A stretch of 64,000 nt of DNA from JAGTQI01 sp038868115 (GTDB taxonomy: Archaea > Thermoproteota > Bathyarchaeia > Bathyarchaeales > Bathycorpusculaceae), in assembly GCA_038868115.1 (NCBI GenBank), contig JAWBXA010000005.1, positions 6,852 through 70,851 of the forward strand, read 5' to 3'. Shown here in pieces: positions 43,788-53,076 of the stretch (positions are counted from its first letter, which is position 1; the number at the start of each line of letters is the position of its first letter). The notes under the pieces are model-generated. The model had not been told where the DNA came from and did not search any database. It saw only the letters and a program-made list of their open reading frames with translations. The position numbers were made by a program, and so were the translations under genes.

Positions 43788-46115
43788 ATGAAAATTGGAG
43801 AAATGAAGACAGACTTTGGGCTTATTAAAAACCTTGAATTGTCCATTGGCAAGATAGTTGAAGAAACATGGGCTGAACCGATGGGTCCAACACCTTTCCC
43901 ATCGCTGACAGCCCTACGCGAATGGGACATGAAGCTTCTGCAACGCTATAAGCCCTTTTATCTGCCCTTCTGCGACGTTTGCTGCCTCTGCACTTTCGGT
44001 AAATGTGACTTAACTGGAAACAAGCGTGGCGCATGTGGCATAAACATGGCTGCTCAACAGTCCCGTATAGTGCTGTTGGCGTGTTGTATTGGCGCGGCAA
44101 CCCATACTGGGCATGCCCGCCACTTGGTGGAACATTTAATCGAGAAATATGGTAGAAGGATGCCCTTAGACGTTGGCGGATTAAACGTTCAAGTGGAAGC
44201 GCCAATTACAAGGCTCGTCTGCGGAGTTAAGCCTGAAACCCTGGGCGACCTTGAAGAAATATTGGATTATGTGGAGACACAGGTTACTCACTGCTTGTCC
44301 GTTTGCCACACTGGGCAGGAGGGAAACAACCTCGACTTCGAGTCAAAAGTTTTCCACGTAGGCATGCTGGACCATGTCGGCATGGAAGTGGCTGACATAG
44401 CCCAAATAGCCGCCTACGGCTTTCCAAAGGCCGACCCAGACGCACCGCTGGTGGATTTAGGCTATGGAACAGTAAACATTGAAAAGCCAGTAATCCTCTG
44501 TATAGGGCATAATGTTGTCCCATCCGTGGGCATAATTGATTATATGAAGGAGAACGGGCTGGACGGAGAAATAGAAGTTTGCGGCTTATGCTGCACAGCC
44601 CATGATTTCACACGTTATTATAAAAGAGGGAAGATTATTGGTCCGATTTCTTGGCAGTTGCGCTTCATAAGGAGCGGCGTTCCAGACGTTGTTGTTTTAG
44701 ATGAGCAGTGCATTCGGACCGACTCCTTCTATGAGGCTCAGCGGATTAAGGCTCCTGTTATTGTGGCTTCTGAAAAGAACTGCATGGGATTGCCAAACCG
44801 CACAAATGATCCAGCAGACGCCATAGTTGAAGACCTTGTAAGCGGCAAAATCCCAGGCGCATTAATCTTAGACCCTGAAAAAGTGGGCGAAGTGGCCGTT
44901 AAAGTCGCTTTGAGAGTGGCGCCTCTAAGGAAAAAGTTTAAGGCAATTCCAGAAGTGGATGAAGTTCTACAAAAGGCGAAGGAATGCCGCCAGTGCAGTG
45001 ACTGCCGCAGAGCCTGCCCCCAAGACCTGCACATTCCGGAAGCCATGAAAGCCGCCATGGAAGGCTCTTTAGCTAAGCTTGCAGAACTATACGATTTATG
45101 TGTTGGATGCGGGCGATGTGAGGAAGCATGTCCGGTAAGCTTGCAAATCCACAGCTTCATTGTTAAAGCTGGGGAGAAGAAGCTTAAAGAGGAAACCTAC
45201 AAGGTGAGGGCTGGAAGAGGCCCCATACAAGACGTGGAAATCAGGAACGTGGGAAGCCCAATAGTACTCGGCGAGATTCCGGGCGTAATTGCCTTCGTTG
45301 GATGTGCCAACTATCCGAAGGGCGGAATAGAAGTAGCGGAAATGTGCCGAGAATTCGCCAGCAGACGCTACATAGTTGTCACTTCTGGATGCGCCGCCAT
45401 GACGGCTGGCATGTACAAGAACGAGGAGGGCAAAACTCCCTATGAAGAGTTTACAGGAGAGTTCACAGCCGGATGCATGGTTAATGTTGGCTCATGCGTA
45501 GCTAATGCCCACATTGCTGGTGCAGCCATAAAGATTGCCAATATCTTCGCGAAGAGGGATTTGAGGGCTAATTACGAGGAGATTGCCGACTACATCCTAA
45601 ACCGTGTAGGTGCCGTTGGCGTTGCATGGGGAGCCTACTCACAAAAAGCCGCTTCAATAGCCGCTGGCTTTTGGCGTTTAGGTGTTCCGGTCATCGTTGG
45701 GCCTCATGGCATCAAGTATAGGCGCATGTTGCTGGGAAGGGCTGACCGCGAGGAAGACTGGTACGTTTATAATGCCAGAACTGGCGAGAAAGTGTATGCG
45801 GGACCTGCTCCGGAGCACTTATTCTATGCTGCTGAAACTAAGGAGGAAGCCATGGTTATGATTGCCAAGCTTTGCATGCGCCCCAACGACACCACGAAAG
45901 GGCGCGCGATAAAGTTGACACACTACATTGATTTACATAAGCGGTTATATGGAACCATGCCAGAGGACATCCACCGCTTCGTGCGGACGGTCGCCGACAT
46001 ACCAGTGACAATGAAGGATGAAATCATAAAGATTCTAGAGGAGAAGGGATGGAAGGAGACGATAATTCCAGATCCGACGCTTTTGCCTAGGCTTATAAGG
46101 AAGAGGAAAGAGTGA
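43788..46115 (+). CDS. cdhA: CO dehydrogenase/acetyl-CoA synthase alpha subunit (CdhA)
   Basis: A 775-residue Ni-Fe-S catalytic subunit that interconverts CO2 and CO. The N-terminal CDVCCLCTFGKCDLTGNKRG binds the D/B-type clusters. HTGHARHL and CGLCCTAHD belong to the C-cluster region. Two ferredoxin-like motifs CRQCSDCRRACP and CVGCGRCEEACP (about residues 405-450) are the extra clusters seen in archaeal CdhA but not in bacterial CooS. ATG 43788 has AAAGGA 7-8 bases upstream; a GTG/TTG lies earlier. Confidence 0.96.
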   Translation: MKIGEMKTDFGLIKNLELSIGKIVEETWAEPMGPTPFPSLTALREWDMKLLQRYKPFYLPFCDVCCLCTFGKCDLTGNKRGACGINMAAQQSRIVLLACCIGAATHTGHARHLVEHLIEKYGRRMPLDVGGLNVQVEAPITRLVCGVKPETLGDLEEILDYVETQVTHCLSVCHTGQEGNNLDFESKVFHVGMLDHVGMEVADIAQIAAYGFPKADPDAPLVDLGYGTVNIEKPVILCIGHNVVPSVGIIDYMKENGLDGEIEVCGLCCTAHDFTRYYKRGKIIGPISWQLRFIRSGVPDVVVLDEQCIRTDSFYEAQRIKAPVIVASEKNCMGLPNRTNDPADAIVEDLVSGKIPGALILDPEKVGEVAVKVALRVAPLRKKFKAIPEVDEVLQKAKECRQCSDCRRACPQDLHIPEAMKAAMEGSLAKLAELYDLCVGCGRCEEACPVSLQIHSFIVKAGEKKLKEETYKVRAGRGPIQDVEIRNVGSPIVLGEIPGVIAFVGCANYPKGGIEVAEMCREFASRRYIVVTSGCAAMTAGMYKNEEGKTPYEEFTGEFTAGCMVNVGSCVANAHIAGAAIKIANIFAKRDLRANYEEIADYILNRVGAVGVAWGAYSQKAASIAAGFWRLGVPVIVGPHGIKYRRMLLGRADREEDWYVYNARTGEKVYAGPAPEHLFYAAETKEEAMVMIAKLCMRPNDTTKGRAIKLTHYIDLHKRLYGTMPEDIHRFVRTVADIPVTMKDEIIKILEEKGWKETIIPDPTLLPRLIRKRKE

Positions 46116-46130
46116 TGGAGGAATAGGCGT

Positions 46131-46661
46131 ATGGCGGCTGAACCCTGGCAAACGGCTGAAATTCCCGGACCCAGAAAGGCTCTGGTTATTACTAAGCCCG
46201 AAGTTGTTGCTGCAATGATCAAACGGGCTAAGCATCCAGTGCTTGTTGTTGGGCATGAGGCGGCTGAAATAGACTTTGACGGTGGGAAACTCATAGATTT
46301 CATCATAGATTTTTCAAAAAAGAGTGGCGTTCCAGTTGTGGCTACAGCCCACATGATAGGCGAGTTCACAAAGCGAGGCTTTAAGCCAACAGCTTTCATG
46401 TCAGCAGTTGACATTGGAAATCGACTTGTCGACCCAGACTGGGCTGGTGTCGACGGTAAGGGGCAGCATGACCTAGCCTTGTTTGTGGGACTCTACTATT
46501 ACATGGAGTGGACAATTTTGTCTGGACTGAAACATTTCGCCCAGCACTTGAAGACAATATCTTTAGATAATGTTTATCATCCTAATGCAAGTTGGTCTTT
46601 CCCAAACCTTTCCCACGAAGAATGGGTGAAAAACCTTAAGGTCATAATAGAGAAAGTTTGA
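46131..46661 (+). CDS. cdhB: CODH/ACS epsilon subunit (CdhB)
   Basis: A 176-residue subunit that forms a tight complex with CdhA in archaea and is absent in bacterial CODHs. It has the DHS-like NAD/FAD-fold elements PVLVVGHEAAEIDFDG and the C-terminal HPNASWSFPNLSHEEW. GGAGGAATAGG precedes the ATG. Its presence confirms an archaeal type Cdh complex. Confidence 0.93.
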   Translation: MAAEPWQTAEIPGPRKALVITKPEVVAAMIKRAKHPVLVVGHEAAEIDFDGGKLIDFIIDFSKKSGVPVVATAHMIGEFTKRGFKPTAFMSAVDIGNRLVDPDWAGVDGKGQHDLALFVGLYYYMEWTILSGLKHFAQHLKTISLDNVYHPNASWSFPNLSHEEWVKNLKVIIEKV

Positions 46662-46677
46662 AGGAGATGATTAGAAA

Positions 46678-48329
46678 ATGAGCATGTTTCAAGACATACC
46701 CGTCGACGTGGGCGTAATATACGAAGGCGAAAGAATCCGAAGAAAAGATATGTTCGTGGAGCTAGGCGGACCAGACGTCAAAGAAAAATTTGAACTTGCA
46801 AGGGTCAAAAAGCCAGAAGAGGTTGAGGATGGAAAAATAATCATTGTTGGTCCGGACATCAAGGACATGGAGGAGGGCAAAACCTATCCGTTTGGAATAA
46901 TTATCGAAGTGGCCGGTGCCAAGCTGGAGCCAGAACTGGAAGGTGTTATTGAGAGGCGCATTCACGCCTACTGCAACTATATTGAGGGTTTTATGCACCT
47001 GAACCAGCGCTATGACATTTGGCTACGACTGAGCAAGAAGTCCTACCAGAAGGGCTTAAACTCCTTTCAATATATTGGCAAGGTCTTGCATAGGCTGTTT
47101 AAAAGCGAACTCCCAATAATCGAGAAAATGCAAGTAACCTTCATAACCGACACCGAAAAGGTTAAAGAGCTTTATCCCCAAGCCTTGCAGATTTATGAGG
47201 CAAGAGACGCGAGAGCTAGGGGTCTTAAGGACGAGGAAGTGGACAAGTTTTATGGCTGCATCTTATGCCAGTCTTTTGCGCCAACCCACTGCTGTGTGAT
47301 AACCCCTCAGCGGTACTCCAACTGCGGTGCCATAAGCTGGTTTGACGCTAGGGCGTCAGCCAACATAGACCCCAAAGGCCCCATATTCGAAATTGACAGA
47401 GGCGAGCTTTTAGACCCTGAGAAAGGCGAGTATTTAGGTGTGAACGAGGTTGTTAAGAAACGCACTTTAGGCGAGATAACCCGTGTTTGGCTTTACACAG
47501 CCTTCGGCTATCCGCATACTTCTTGTGGTTGCTTTGAGGGTGTTGCCTTCTACATTCCAGAGGTAGACGGCTTCGGCATAGTTCACAGAGGCTATAAGGA
47601 TGTAACCGTTAACGGCTTAGCCTTCTCAACTTTGGCGGACTCAACAGCTGGCGGACGCCAAGTGGACGGTTTCCACGGAATATCAATCGAGTACATGCGT
47701 TCTCCAAAGTTTCTGCAGGCTGACGGCGGCTACAAACGTGTGGTCTGGATGCCAAAGGAAGTGAAGGAGCGCGTTAAAAACTTCATTCCAGCAGAGCTTA
47801 TGGACAAAATCGCCACAGAAGAGGACGCCAAAACAATTGACGAGTTGAAGGCTTTTCTAAAAGCCCGCGGCCACCCCGTTGTTGAGCGCTGGAAGGAGGA
47901 GGTTGTAGCCGTTCCAGAGGCTGTTCCNNNNNNNNNNNNNNNNNNNNNNNNNNNNNNNNNNNNNNNNNNNNNNNNNNNNNNNNNNNNNNNNNNNNNNNNN
48001 NNNNNNNNNNNNNNNNNNNNNNNNNNNTGGACAAAATCGCCACAGAAGAGGACGCCAAAACAATTGACGAGTTGAAGGCTTTTCTAAAAGCCCGCGGCCA
48101 CCCCGTTGTTGAGCGCTGGAAGGAGGAGGTTGTAGCCGTTCCAGAGGCTGTTCCAGCAGAGGCCGCTGAAGCTCGAGAAGAAGCTGTACCGGCAATGGTG
48201 CCAACAATCACCGCGGCAACGCTGCCGATAACCGCTGGCGGATACAAAATCATACTGAAGGACGCCAAAATCTACGCCAAACGCGTAGTAATACGTTCTA
48301 TTAAAAGCGAGAAACCAGAGAAAAGGTGA
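46678..48329 (+). CDS. cdhC: Acetyl-CoA synthase subunit CdhC, interrupted by a false gap
   Basis: The A-cluster subunit that joins methyl, CO and CoA. The motif region YGCILCQSFAPTHCC...YSNCGAISW and later PHTSCGCFEG provides the A-cluster cysteines. Removing the 100-N run and one copy of a 127-base duplicated segment (47801-47927 = 48028-48154) joins the two halves in frame into about 474 residues, ending IRSIKSEKPEKR. The C-terminal linker is Pro/Ala/Glu-rich. No N-terminal CODH-binding domain is present, as in archaeal CdhC. Confidence 0.94.
47801..48154. other. Assembly artefact: duplicated contig ends around 100 N
   Basis: The 127 bases 47801-47927 are identical to 48028-48154, with 100 N between them. 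Exact end overlap of this kind means the contigs overlap and the gap is false. Collapsing it restores one cdhC reading frame. Confidence 0.95.
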
Positions 48330-48336
48330 AAGGGAC

Positions 48337-49560
48337 TTGACTGAAAAAGGGGAAAAGGACGAGACAGTCTTAGGGCTAAAGCTGAACTCGCGACTGATGG
48401 AGCTTCTGGCTAAGCTTCAAGAGGTTGAGCTTGAAGACTTCGAGATGGAGGTTAGCGACCTGGAGATTTGGCTTCAACCAGGCGCCGTGGCGGCACCAGC
48501 GGTTATCCCTCATAAAGTTGTCCCACCGGTTAAGGCTAAACCCACCAAAATAATTGAGGCTGAGTTTATTCCGCCAATGGAAACATACCCTGGAAAGGTT
48601 GTTGAGGTCAAGCTTGGAGCCACAAAAAGTGAGGGTGGAACAAGGGGCAAAACAATTGTTATTGGAGGCGAGATAACCCCAGCCTTCTACACTTTTGAAA
48701 GACCTACGCCTCATCCGCCAGTCATATCTTTGGATGTTTTTGACATGGAAGTCCCGCTTGCCAAGGCTGTTAAAATGCATGTTAAGGATGTTTTAGGCGA
48801 CCCGGCAGCTTGGGCTAAATTAGCTGTTGAAAAGTTCGGCGCCGACTTGATAACAATCCACCTCATCAGCATCGACCCCCTTGTTAAGGACGCCTCGCCA
48901 AAAGAGGCTGTCAAAACAGTTGAGGCTGTTGCACAGGCTGTTGATGTGCCGCTAATCATTGGCGGCTGCGGCGATCCTGTGAAGGACGCGGATGTTTTTC
49001 AAGAGGTGGCTGAAACCTTTGCCGACGAACGCTTCCTAATTAGCTCTATCACTAGGGATATGGATGTTGAACGCTGCGCCAAATTCATCAAGAAGAATGG
49101 GCATGTGGCCCTATCATTCACGCCTATGGACTTAAACTTGGCTAGGGAGCTGAACCGTCGACTATATGCTTATCTGCCGAAAGAGGATATCATCATGGAC
49201 TTAACCACAGCGGCCCTAGGCTATGGTTTAGACTACGCCTTCACGAATATGGAGAGAGCTCGCCTAGCAGCTTTAATGGGCGACCCTGAGCTGGCACATC
49301 CCATGTCTTCTGGAACAACAAACGCTTGGGCAGCCCGTGAGGCATGGCTTAAAATGGCTCCTGAATGGGAACCCCGCGAGCTCCGAGGACCATTATGGGA
49401 GGTTGTTACTGCATTAACGCTTCTTCTGGCTGGCGTAGACCTTTTCATGATGATGCATCCGGCAGCCGTCAAAACAGTTAAGGATGTTATAGCTCAGCTT
49501 ATGGGCGGCAAGTCTGGCAACGCCGACAAGCTTGTGGAATGGGTCACTGCAAAAGTCTAA
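48337..49560 (+). CDS. cdhD: CODH/ACS delta subunit, corrinoid iron-sulfur protein small subunit (CdhD)
   Basis: A 407-residue TIM-barrel subunit that with CdhE carries the methyl-corrinoid. The N-terminal 120 residues are a linker and docking region. The barrel core includes PPVISLDVFDMEVPLAKAV, LIIGGCGDPVKDADV and MDLTTAALGYGLDYAFTNMER. Start TTG 48337 has AAGGTGAAAGG upstream. Order A-B-C-D-E with no inserted cooC differs slightly from methanogen operons, where cooC lies between C and D. Confidence 0.94.
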   Translation: MTEKGEKDETVLGLKLNSRLMELLAKLQEVELEDFEMEVSDLEIWLQPGAVAAPAVIPHKVVPPVKAKPTKIIEAEFIPPMETYPGKVVEVKLGATKSEGGTRGKTIVIGGEITPAFYTFERPTPHPPVISLDVFDMEVPLAKAVKMHVKDVLGDPAAWAKLAVEKFGADLITIHLISIDPLVKDASPKEAVKTVEAVAQAVDVPLIIGGCGDPVKDADVFQEVAETFADERFLISSITRDMDVERCAKFIKKNGHVALSFTPMDLNLARELNRRLYAYLPKEDIIMDLTTAALGYGLDYAFTNMERARLAALMGDPELAHPMSSGTTNAWAAREAWLKMAPEWEPRELRGPLWEVVTALTLLLAGVDLFMMMHPAAVKTVKDVIAQLMGGKSGNADKLVEWVTAKV

Positions 49561-49584
49561 GCATTTAATGGAGGTTGAAGACTT

Positions 49585-51257
49585 ATGAGTGGGAAGGAAA
49601 GTAAAGGCAAGGTTGGCGTTAAGGAGCTCAGCCCAATAGACGTTTACAAGCTTTTACCCCGCACAAACTGTAAGGAGTGCGGCGAAGAAAACTGTATGGC
49701 TTTCGCCACAAAAGTTGTCAATCGTGAAGTCCCCATAGAGAAATGTAAGCCCATATTAAAGAAGGAGTTTGAGAAATCCTACAAACAACTTAAGGAAATG
49801 CTGAAACCAGCCATAAAAGAGGTTGTGGTTGGCACAGGCGAAAGGTCGGTTAAAATTGGCGGAAAACTTGTCATGTACCGCCATGAGCTTACATACTTTA
49901 ACCCAACAGCCATAGCCATAGACGTTACAGACGAAATGTCAGACGAAGAAATCTTGGGCAGAATTAAACGGGTTGAAGATTTTCACTACGAGTATATTGG
50001 GCAAATTTTAAAGTTGGACATGGTTGCCGTTCGCTCAACATCCAACGATCCTGACAAGTTTAAGGCAACAGTTAAGAAAGTGGCTGAAAACACAAAGCTG
50101 CCCATGATCTTGTGCTCGCTGAACCCCNNNNNNNNNNNNNNNNNNNNNNNNNNNNNNNNNNNNNNNNNNNNNNNNNNNNNNNNNNNNNNNNNNNNNNNNN
50201 NNNNNNNNNNNNNNNNNNNNNNNNTGGGCAAATTTTAAAGTTGGACATGGTTGCCGTTCGCTCAACATCCAACGATCCTGACAAGTTTAAGGCAACAGTT
50301 AAGAAAGTGGCTGAAAACACAAAGCTGCCCATGATCTTGTGCTCGCTGAACCCCACGGTTTTGGAGGCTGGCTTGATGGCTGCTCCGAAGGCTAGGCCGC
50401 TTTTGTATGCAGCCACCAAGGATAATTGGAGGGAGATAGCTGAACTAGCCCTAATGTATGGTTGTCCACTAACAGTTTTTGCGCCAAACAACCTTAAACT
50501 GCTAAAATCTTTGACGAAGACGCTTCTAGAATATGGTTTGGAAGACCTCGTTTTGGATCCCGGTACCTTTGCTGGCGAAGGATTGGCCGACACTCTTAAT
50601 AATTTCACAATGATAAGGCGGGCAGCTTGCAAACAAGGCGACGAGCTTCTAGGCTTTCCGTTAATGGGTATACCCATGACTGTTTGGCTTGAAAGCGCTG
50701 GAATAGCTCCGGAAATCATCAAGTGGCGGGAAGCTTATTTGGCCGCCATGCTAATAGTGCGTTTTGCCGACGTCCTAATAATGCACAGTCTAGACGGTTG
50801 GGCACTGCTGCCAAACGTGGTTTTGAGAGCCAACATCTACACAGACCCTCGCAAACCAGTAGCTGTAGAACCAGGCTTGAAGGTTTTCGGCGCTCCAGAC
50901 GAGAACTCGCCAGTGATGTTCACAACCAACTTCGCCCTAACCTACTACACAGTAGCCTCAGACATAGAATCAGCAAAAGTAAACGCCTATTTGCTAGTTG
51001 TGGACACGGAAGGAATAGCTGTAGACAGTGCAGTGGCTGGAAGAAAACTAACAGCCGAAAAAGTAGCCGAAGCAATAAAGGCCTCTGGTGTAGAAAACAA
51101 GGTGAAACACAGAAAGCTCATTATTCCGGGAAAGGCGGCACGCCTAAGCGGAGAAATAGAAGAACTAAGCGGATGGCAAGTCATAGTAGGTCCAAGAGAC
51201 TCATCAGAAATACCAAAATTCCTACAAGAAAAATGGCAAATAAGCCAAAATCCGTAA
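49585..51257 (+). CDS. cdhE: CODH/ACS gamma subunit, corrinoid iron-sulfur protein large subunit (CdhE), interrupted by a false gap
   Basis: The large corrinoid iron-sulfur subunit. The N-terminal LLPRTNCKECGEENCMAF...VPIEKC is the four-Cys [4Fe-4S] motif that keeps cobalamin reduced. A TIM barrel and a C-terminal corrinoid domain follow. Removing 97 N and one copy of a 130-base duplication (49998-50127 = 50225-50354) joins both parts in frame into about 481 residues, the normal length. The last part includes LSGWQVIVGPRDSSEIPKFL. Confidence 0.94.
49998..50354. other. Assembly artefact: duplicated contig ends around 97 N
   Basis: Bases 49998-50127 repeat exactly at 50225-50354. Gap plus repeat is 227 bases, the same total as at the cdhC gap, which suggests one assembly process with about 127-base end overlaps. 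Confidence 0.95.
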
Positions 51258-51425
51258 ATTTTTTCATTTGGAAAAGTTCCTAATTATAGACAGCATTTAA
51301 ATCAAAATCTCGTTCCAGCATAATTATCGGACAAAATATTATAAGATTAACCCGTTGGCGTCCTTTGAAAAAAATTAGAATTCCTAAAAACACTCGCGGC
51401 ACCATATGCTATTCCGCCCGAGCCT

Positions 51426-51773
51426 ATGACTCCAAGTCCATCGCACTACCCAGCTTTGCAAGCTGCCTTTTTCGCGCCACAGTTTCCAAAGCCACCGATA
51501 GGATATGAGCTGATGGAGTTTTTGGCGGATCCCCCGTTATGCCTTTCGGGGACAGCTTTCCATATAGTTCATAGCTCTGATGAAGTGACATTACTTGTTG
51601 GGGCTAAGTATAAAATGATTGAGGAGTTTGGCTTTTACAATGCCCAAGAATACCAATCCATCATCATAAATACAAAACCCCTAATCCTTTTTTATAGGGG
51701 CGGTGTTTTTGGTTGTCTTCTAAGCGCAAATATGACTGGTTCAATTTTGCAGCTGCCACTACAGCAAAAATGA
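51426..51773 (+). CDS. Unrecognised open reading frame, possibly a gene remnant
   Basis: The frame is open from a stop at 51366 to 51773, with the first ATG at 51426, giving 115 residues. The visible sequence includes YPALQAAFFAPQF, PPLCLSGTAFHIVHSSDEV and ILFYRGGVFGCLLSANMTGS. Codon use looks coding but no family is recognised. The residues before the ATG (LKTLAAPYAIPPEP) look as coding as those after it, so a lost start or frameshift is possible. It lies just after the Cdh genes. Confidence 0.35.
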   Translation: MTPSPSHYPALQAAFFAPQFPKPPIGYELMEFLADPPLCLSGTAFHIVHSSDEVTLLVGAKYKMIEEFGFYNAQEYQSIIINTKPLILFYRGGVFGCLLSANMTGSILQLPLQQK

Positions 51774-51789
51774 CAGGCTTTATGCGTAA

Positions 51790-52269
51790 CTATATCATTT
51801 GTGGCTTATACAGCTTTAAGTATTCTGTGATTGTTGGGAATACTCCTCTAACTCTTTCGTGGCGTTTTTTGGCATTTATGCTGTTTTCAAGCATTGTAAA
51901 GGCTCTTGGTGTGCTAAATCTTTCCGTTTCGCCGTTTTCTCTTTTCCTTACTATTTTTATGCAGTTGTCCACGATGCAGTTTAGAACACATGCACCGCAG
52001 TATATGCACAGTTCTTCTGTTACGCCGACTTCGCCGCTACTCTTCCAGAACAAGGCGTTGGTAGGGCAAGCCTTAATACAAAGTTTGCATTCCACGCCTT
52101 TGCATGTGCGCTTGTCTATAGTTATGCTTCCATCAATAAAGAATTCCCTAATCCCTAAGGGCGCGAGAAGTTCCTCTCTGAGTTTCCGCTTTTCCCTCTC
52201 GCTTGTTTCAACAAGTAGGCTAAATATGTCTGAAGTTGCGAAACTGCCACGCTCGTCTTTGGCAATCAT
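51790..52269 (-). CDS. Two-cluster 4Fe-4S ferredoxin-type protein
   Basis: A 159-residue protein. A helical, charged N-terminal 40 residues precede two [4Fe-4S] motifs, CKGVECKLCIKACP (about residues 56-69) and CIYCGACVLNCIVDNC (about 88-103). The C-terminal 45 residues are basic and helical. It probably shuttles electrons. Transcribed opposite to the Cdh genes and immediately downstream of them, it may serve CODH, but it has its own promoter. Confidence 0.85.
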   Translation of the reverse strand: MIAKDERGSFATSDIFSLLVETSEREKRKLREELLAPLGIREFFIDGSITIDKRTCKGVECKLCIKACPTNALFWKSSGEVGVTEELCIYCGACVLNCIVDNCIKIVRKRENGETERFSTPRAFTMLENSINAKKRHERVRGVFPTITEYLKLYKPQMI

Positions 52270-52426
52270 TCAGGTTCATCTTTGCCTTGCTCTGCAAGAC
52301 AGTAATAGCTCGTTTCAAGATTATTAACTATTTTATGCGACGACGTCTAACATTCACATAAACTTTAGAGGATGGAGTTAACTAAAAAATGTTATCGAAT
52401 TTAGTAAAGTCTTAAGCTATGGTTGG

Positions 52427-52741
52427 CTATCCGCCGAAGAGCTTCCTAAGATTAAAGCTGTTTTCGTCACGCTGAACTTTTGCTTGTTCAGGTTCAGGAG
52501 CAGCCATAACGTCTGTTGATATGCCAAGCCTATGTTCAAGGTCACTTATGCGAGACTCAAGCTTTTCAATGCTTTCGGTCTTAATCCTAACCTTCTGCTC
52601 CAATTCTTTGATGGCCAGCTTCTCCTCCAGTAGCCGCGCTCTTTCCTCTAGGGTTTTCTCTTTCTCTTCCAGCGAATGGAGTTGAAACTCTAGCTCAGCT
52701 TTCTTTTTTTGAAGGTCTTCGATTTCGTGCCACAAAGTCAA
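52427..52741 (-). CDS. Coiled-coil protein
   Basis: About 104 residues, mostly a long heptad-rich helix (KKKAELEFQLHSLEEKEKTL and following), then a Pro/Ala linker and a short C-terminal motif FNLRKLFGG. The start is probably TTG 52741, with GTG 52753 as an alternative. The family is not recognised. A structural or oligomerising role is likely. Confidence 0.5.
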   Translation of the reverse strand: MTLWHEIEDLQKKKAELEFQLHSLEEKEKTLEERARLLEEKLAIKELEQKVRIKTESIEKLESRISDLEHRLGISTDVMAAPEPEQAKVQRDENSFNLRKLFGG

Positions 52742-52885
52742 ACCACACACCACTTTAAGCCTTTACGTACAGATATAATTAGGGTTATGAACCCAAAATC
52801 CATATCAAAGATCAATAAGCAAAACCGCAAAAAATATAGCAAAACACCAGCCTCCAATACGGTAAAGGCTAAAGGCGAAAATCGC

Positions 52886-53062
52886 ATGTGCGAATTTAAA
52901 GTAATCCTAAACGGAAAGGAAGTTTGGAACGACGTTGTCTACGCAAAGGCTGAAAGCGGAAAAATAATATTAAAGGATGTTTCCGGGCAAACGAAGGAGT
53001 TTAAAAACTGCAAAATAGTGGAAGTGGACGTAAACAACACATGCCTAGTGTTAGCCCAATAA
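52886..53062 (+). CDS. cooT: CooT-family nickel-binding protein
   Basis: A 58-residue protein beginning MCEFKVILNGKEVW and continuing VVYAKAESGKIILKDVSGQTKEF, the small beta-barrel of the CooT family. The Cys2 at the N-terminus is the nickel ligand in characterised members, so the start at ATG 52886 is functionally required; longer in-frame starts (52787) would bury it. CooT helps supply nickel to CO dehydrogenase, which matches the Cdh genes 1.6 kb upstream. Confidence 0.82.
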   Translation: MCEFKVILNGKEVWNDVVYAKAESGKIILKDVSGQTKEFKNCKIVEVDVNNTCLVLAQ

Positions 53063-53076
53063 AACTCGAACCATAT

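Noticed and set aside
47798..48268. Tandem repeat within cdhC as a biological duplication
   Set aside because: The repeat is exact, flanks an N run, and its removal restores the gene; an assembly overlap is the simpler explanation.
51713..52327. Long plus-strand reading frame of about 200 codons
   Set aside because: It lies opposite the minus-strand 4Fe-4S ferredoxin gene, whose two CxxCxxC motifs are clear; the plus frame has no recognisable features.
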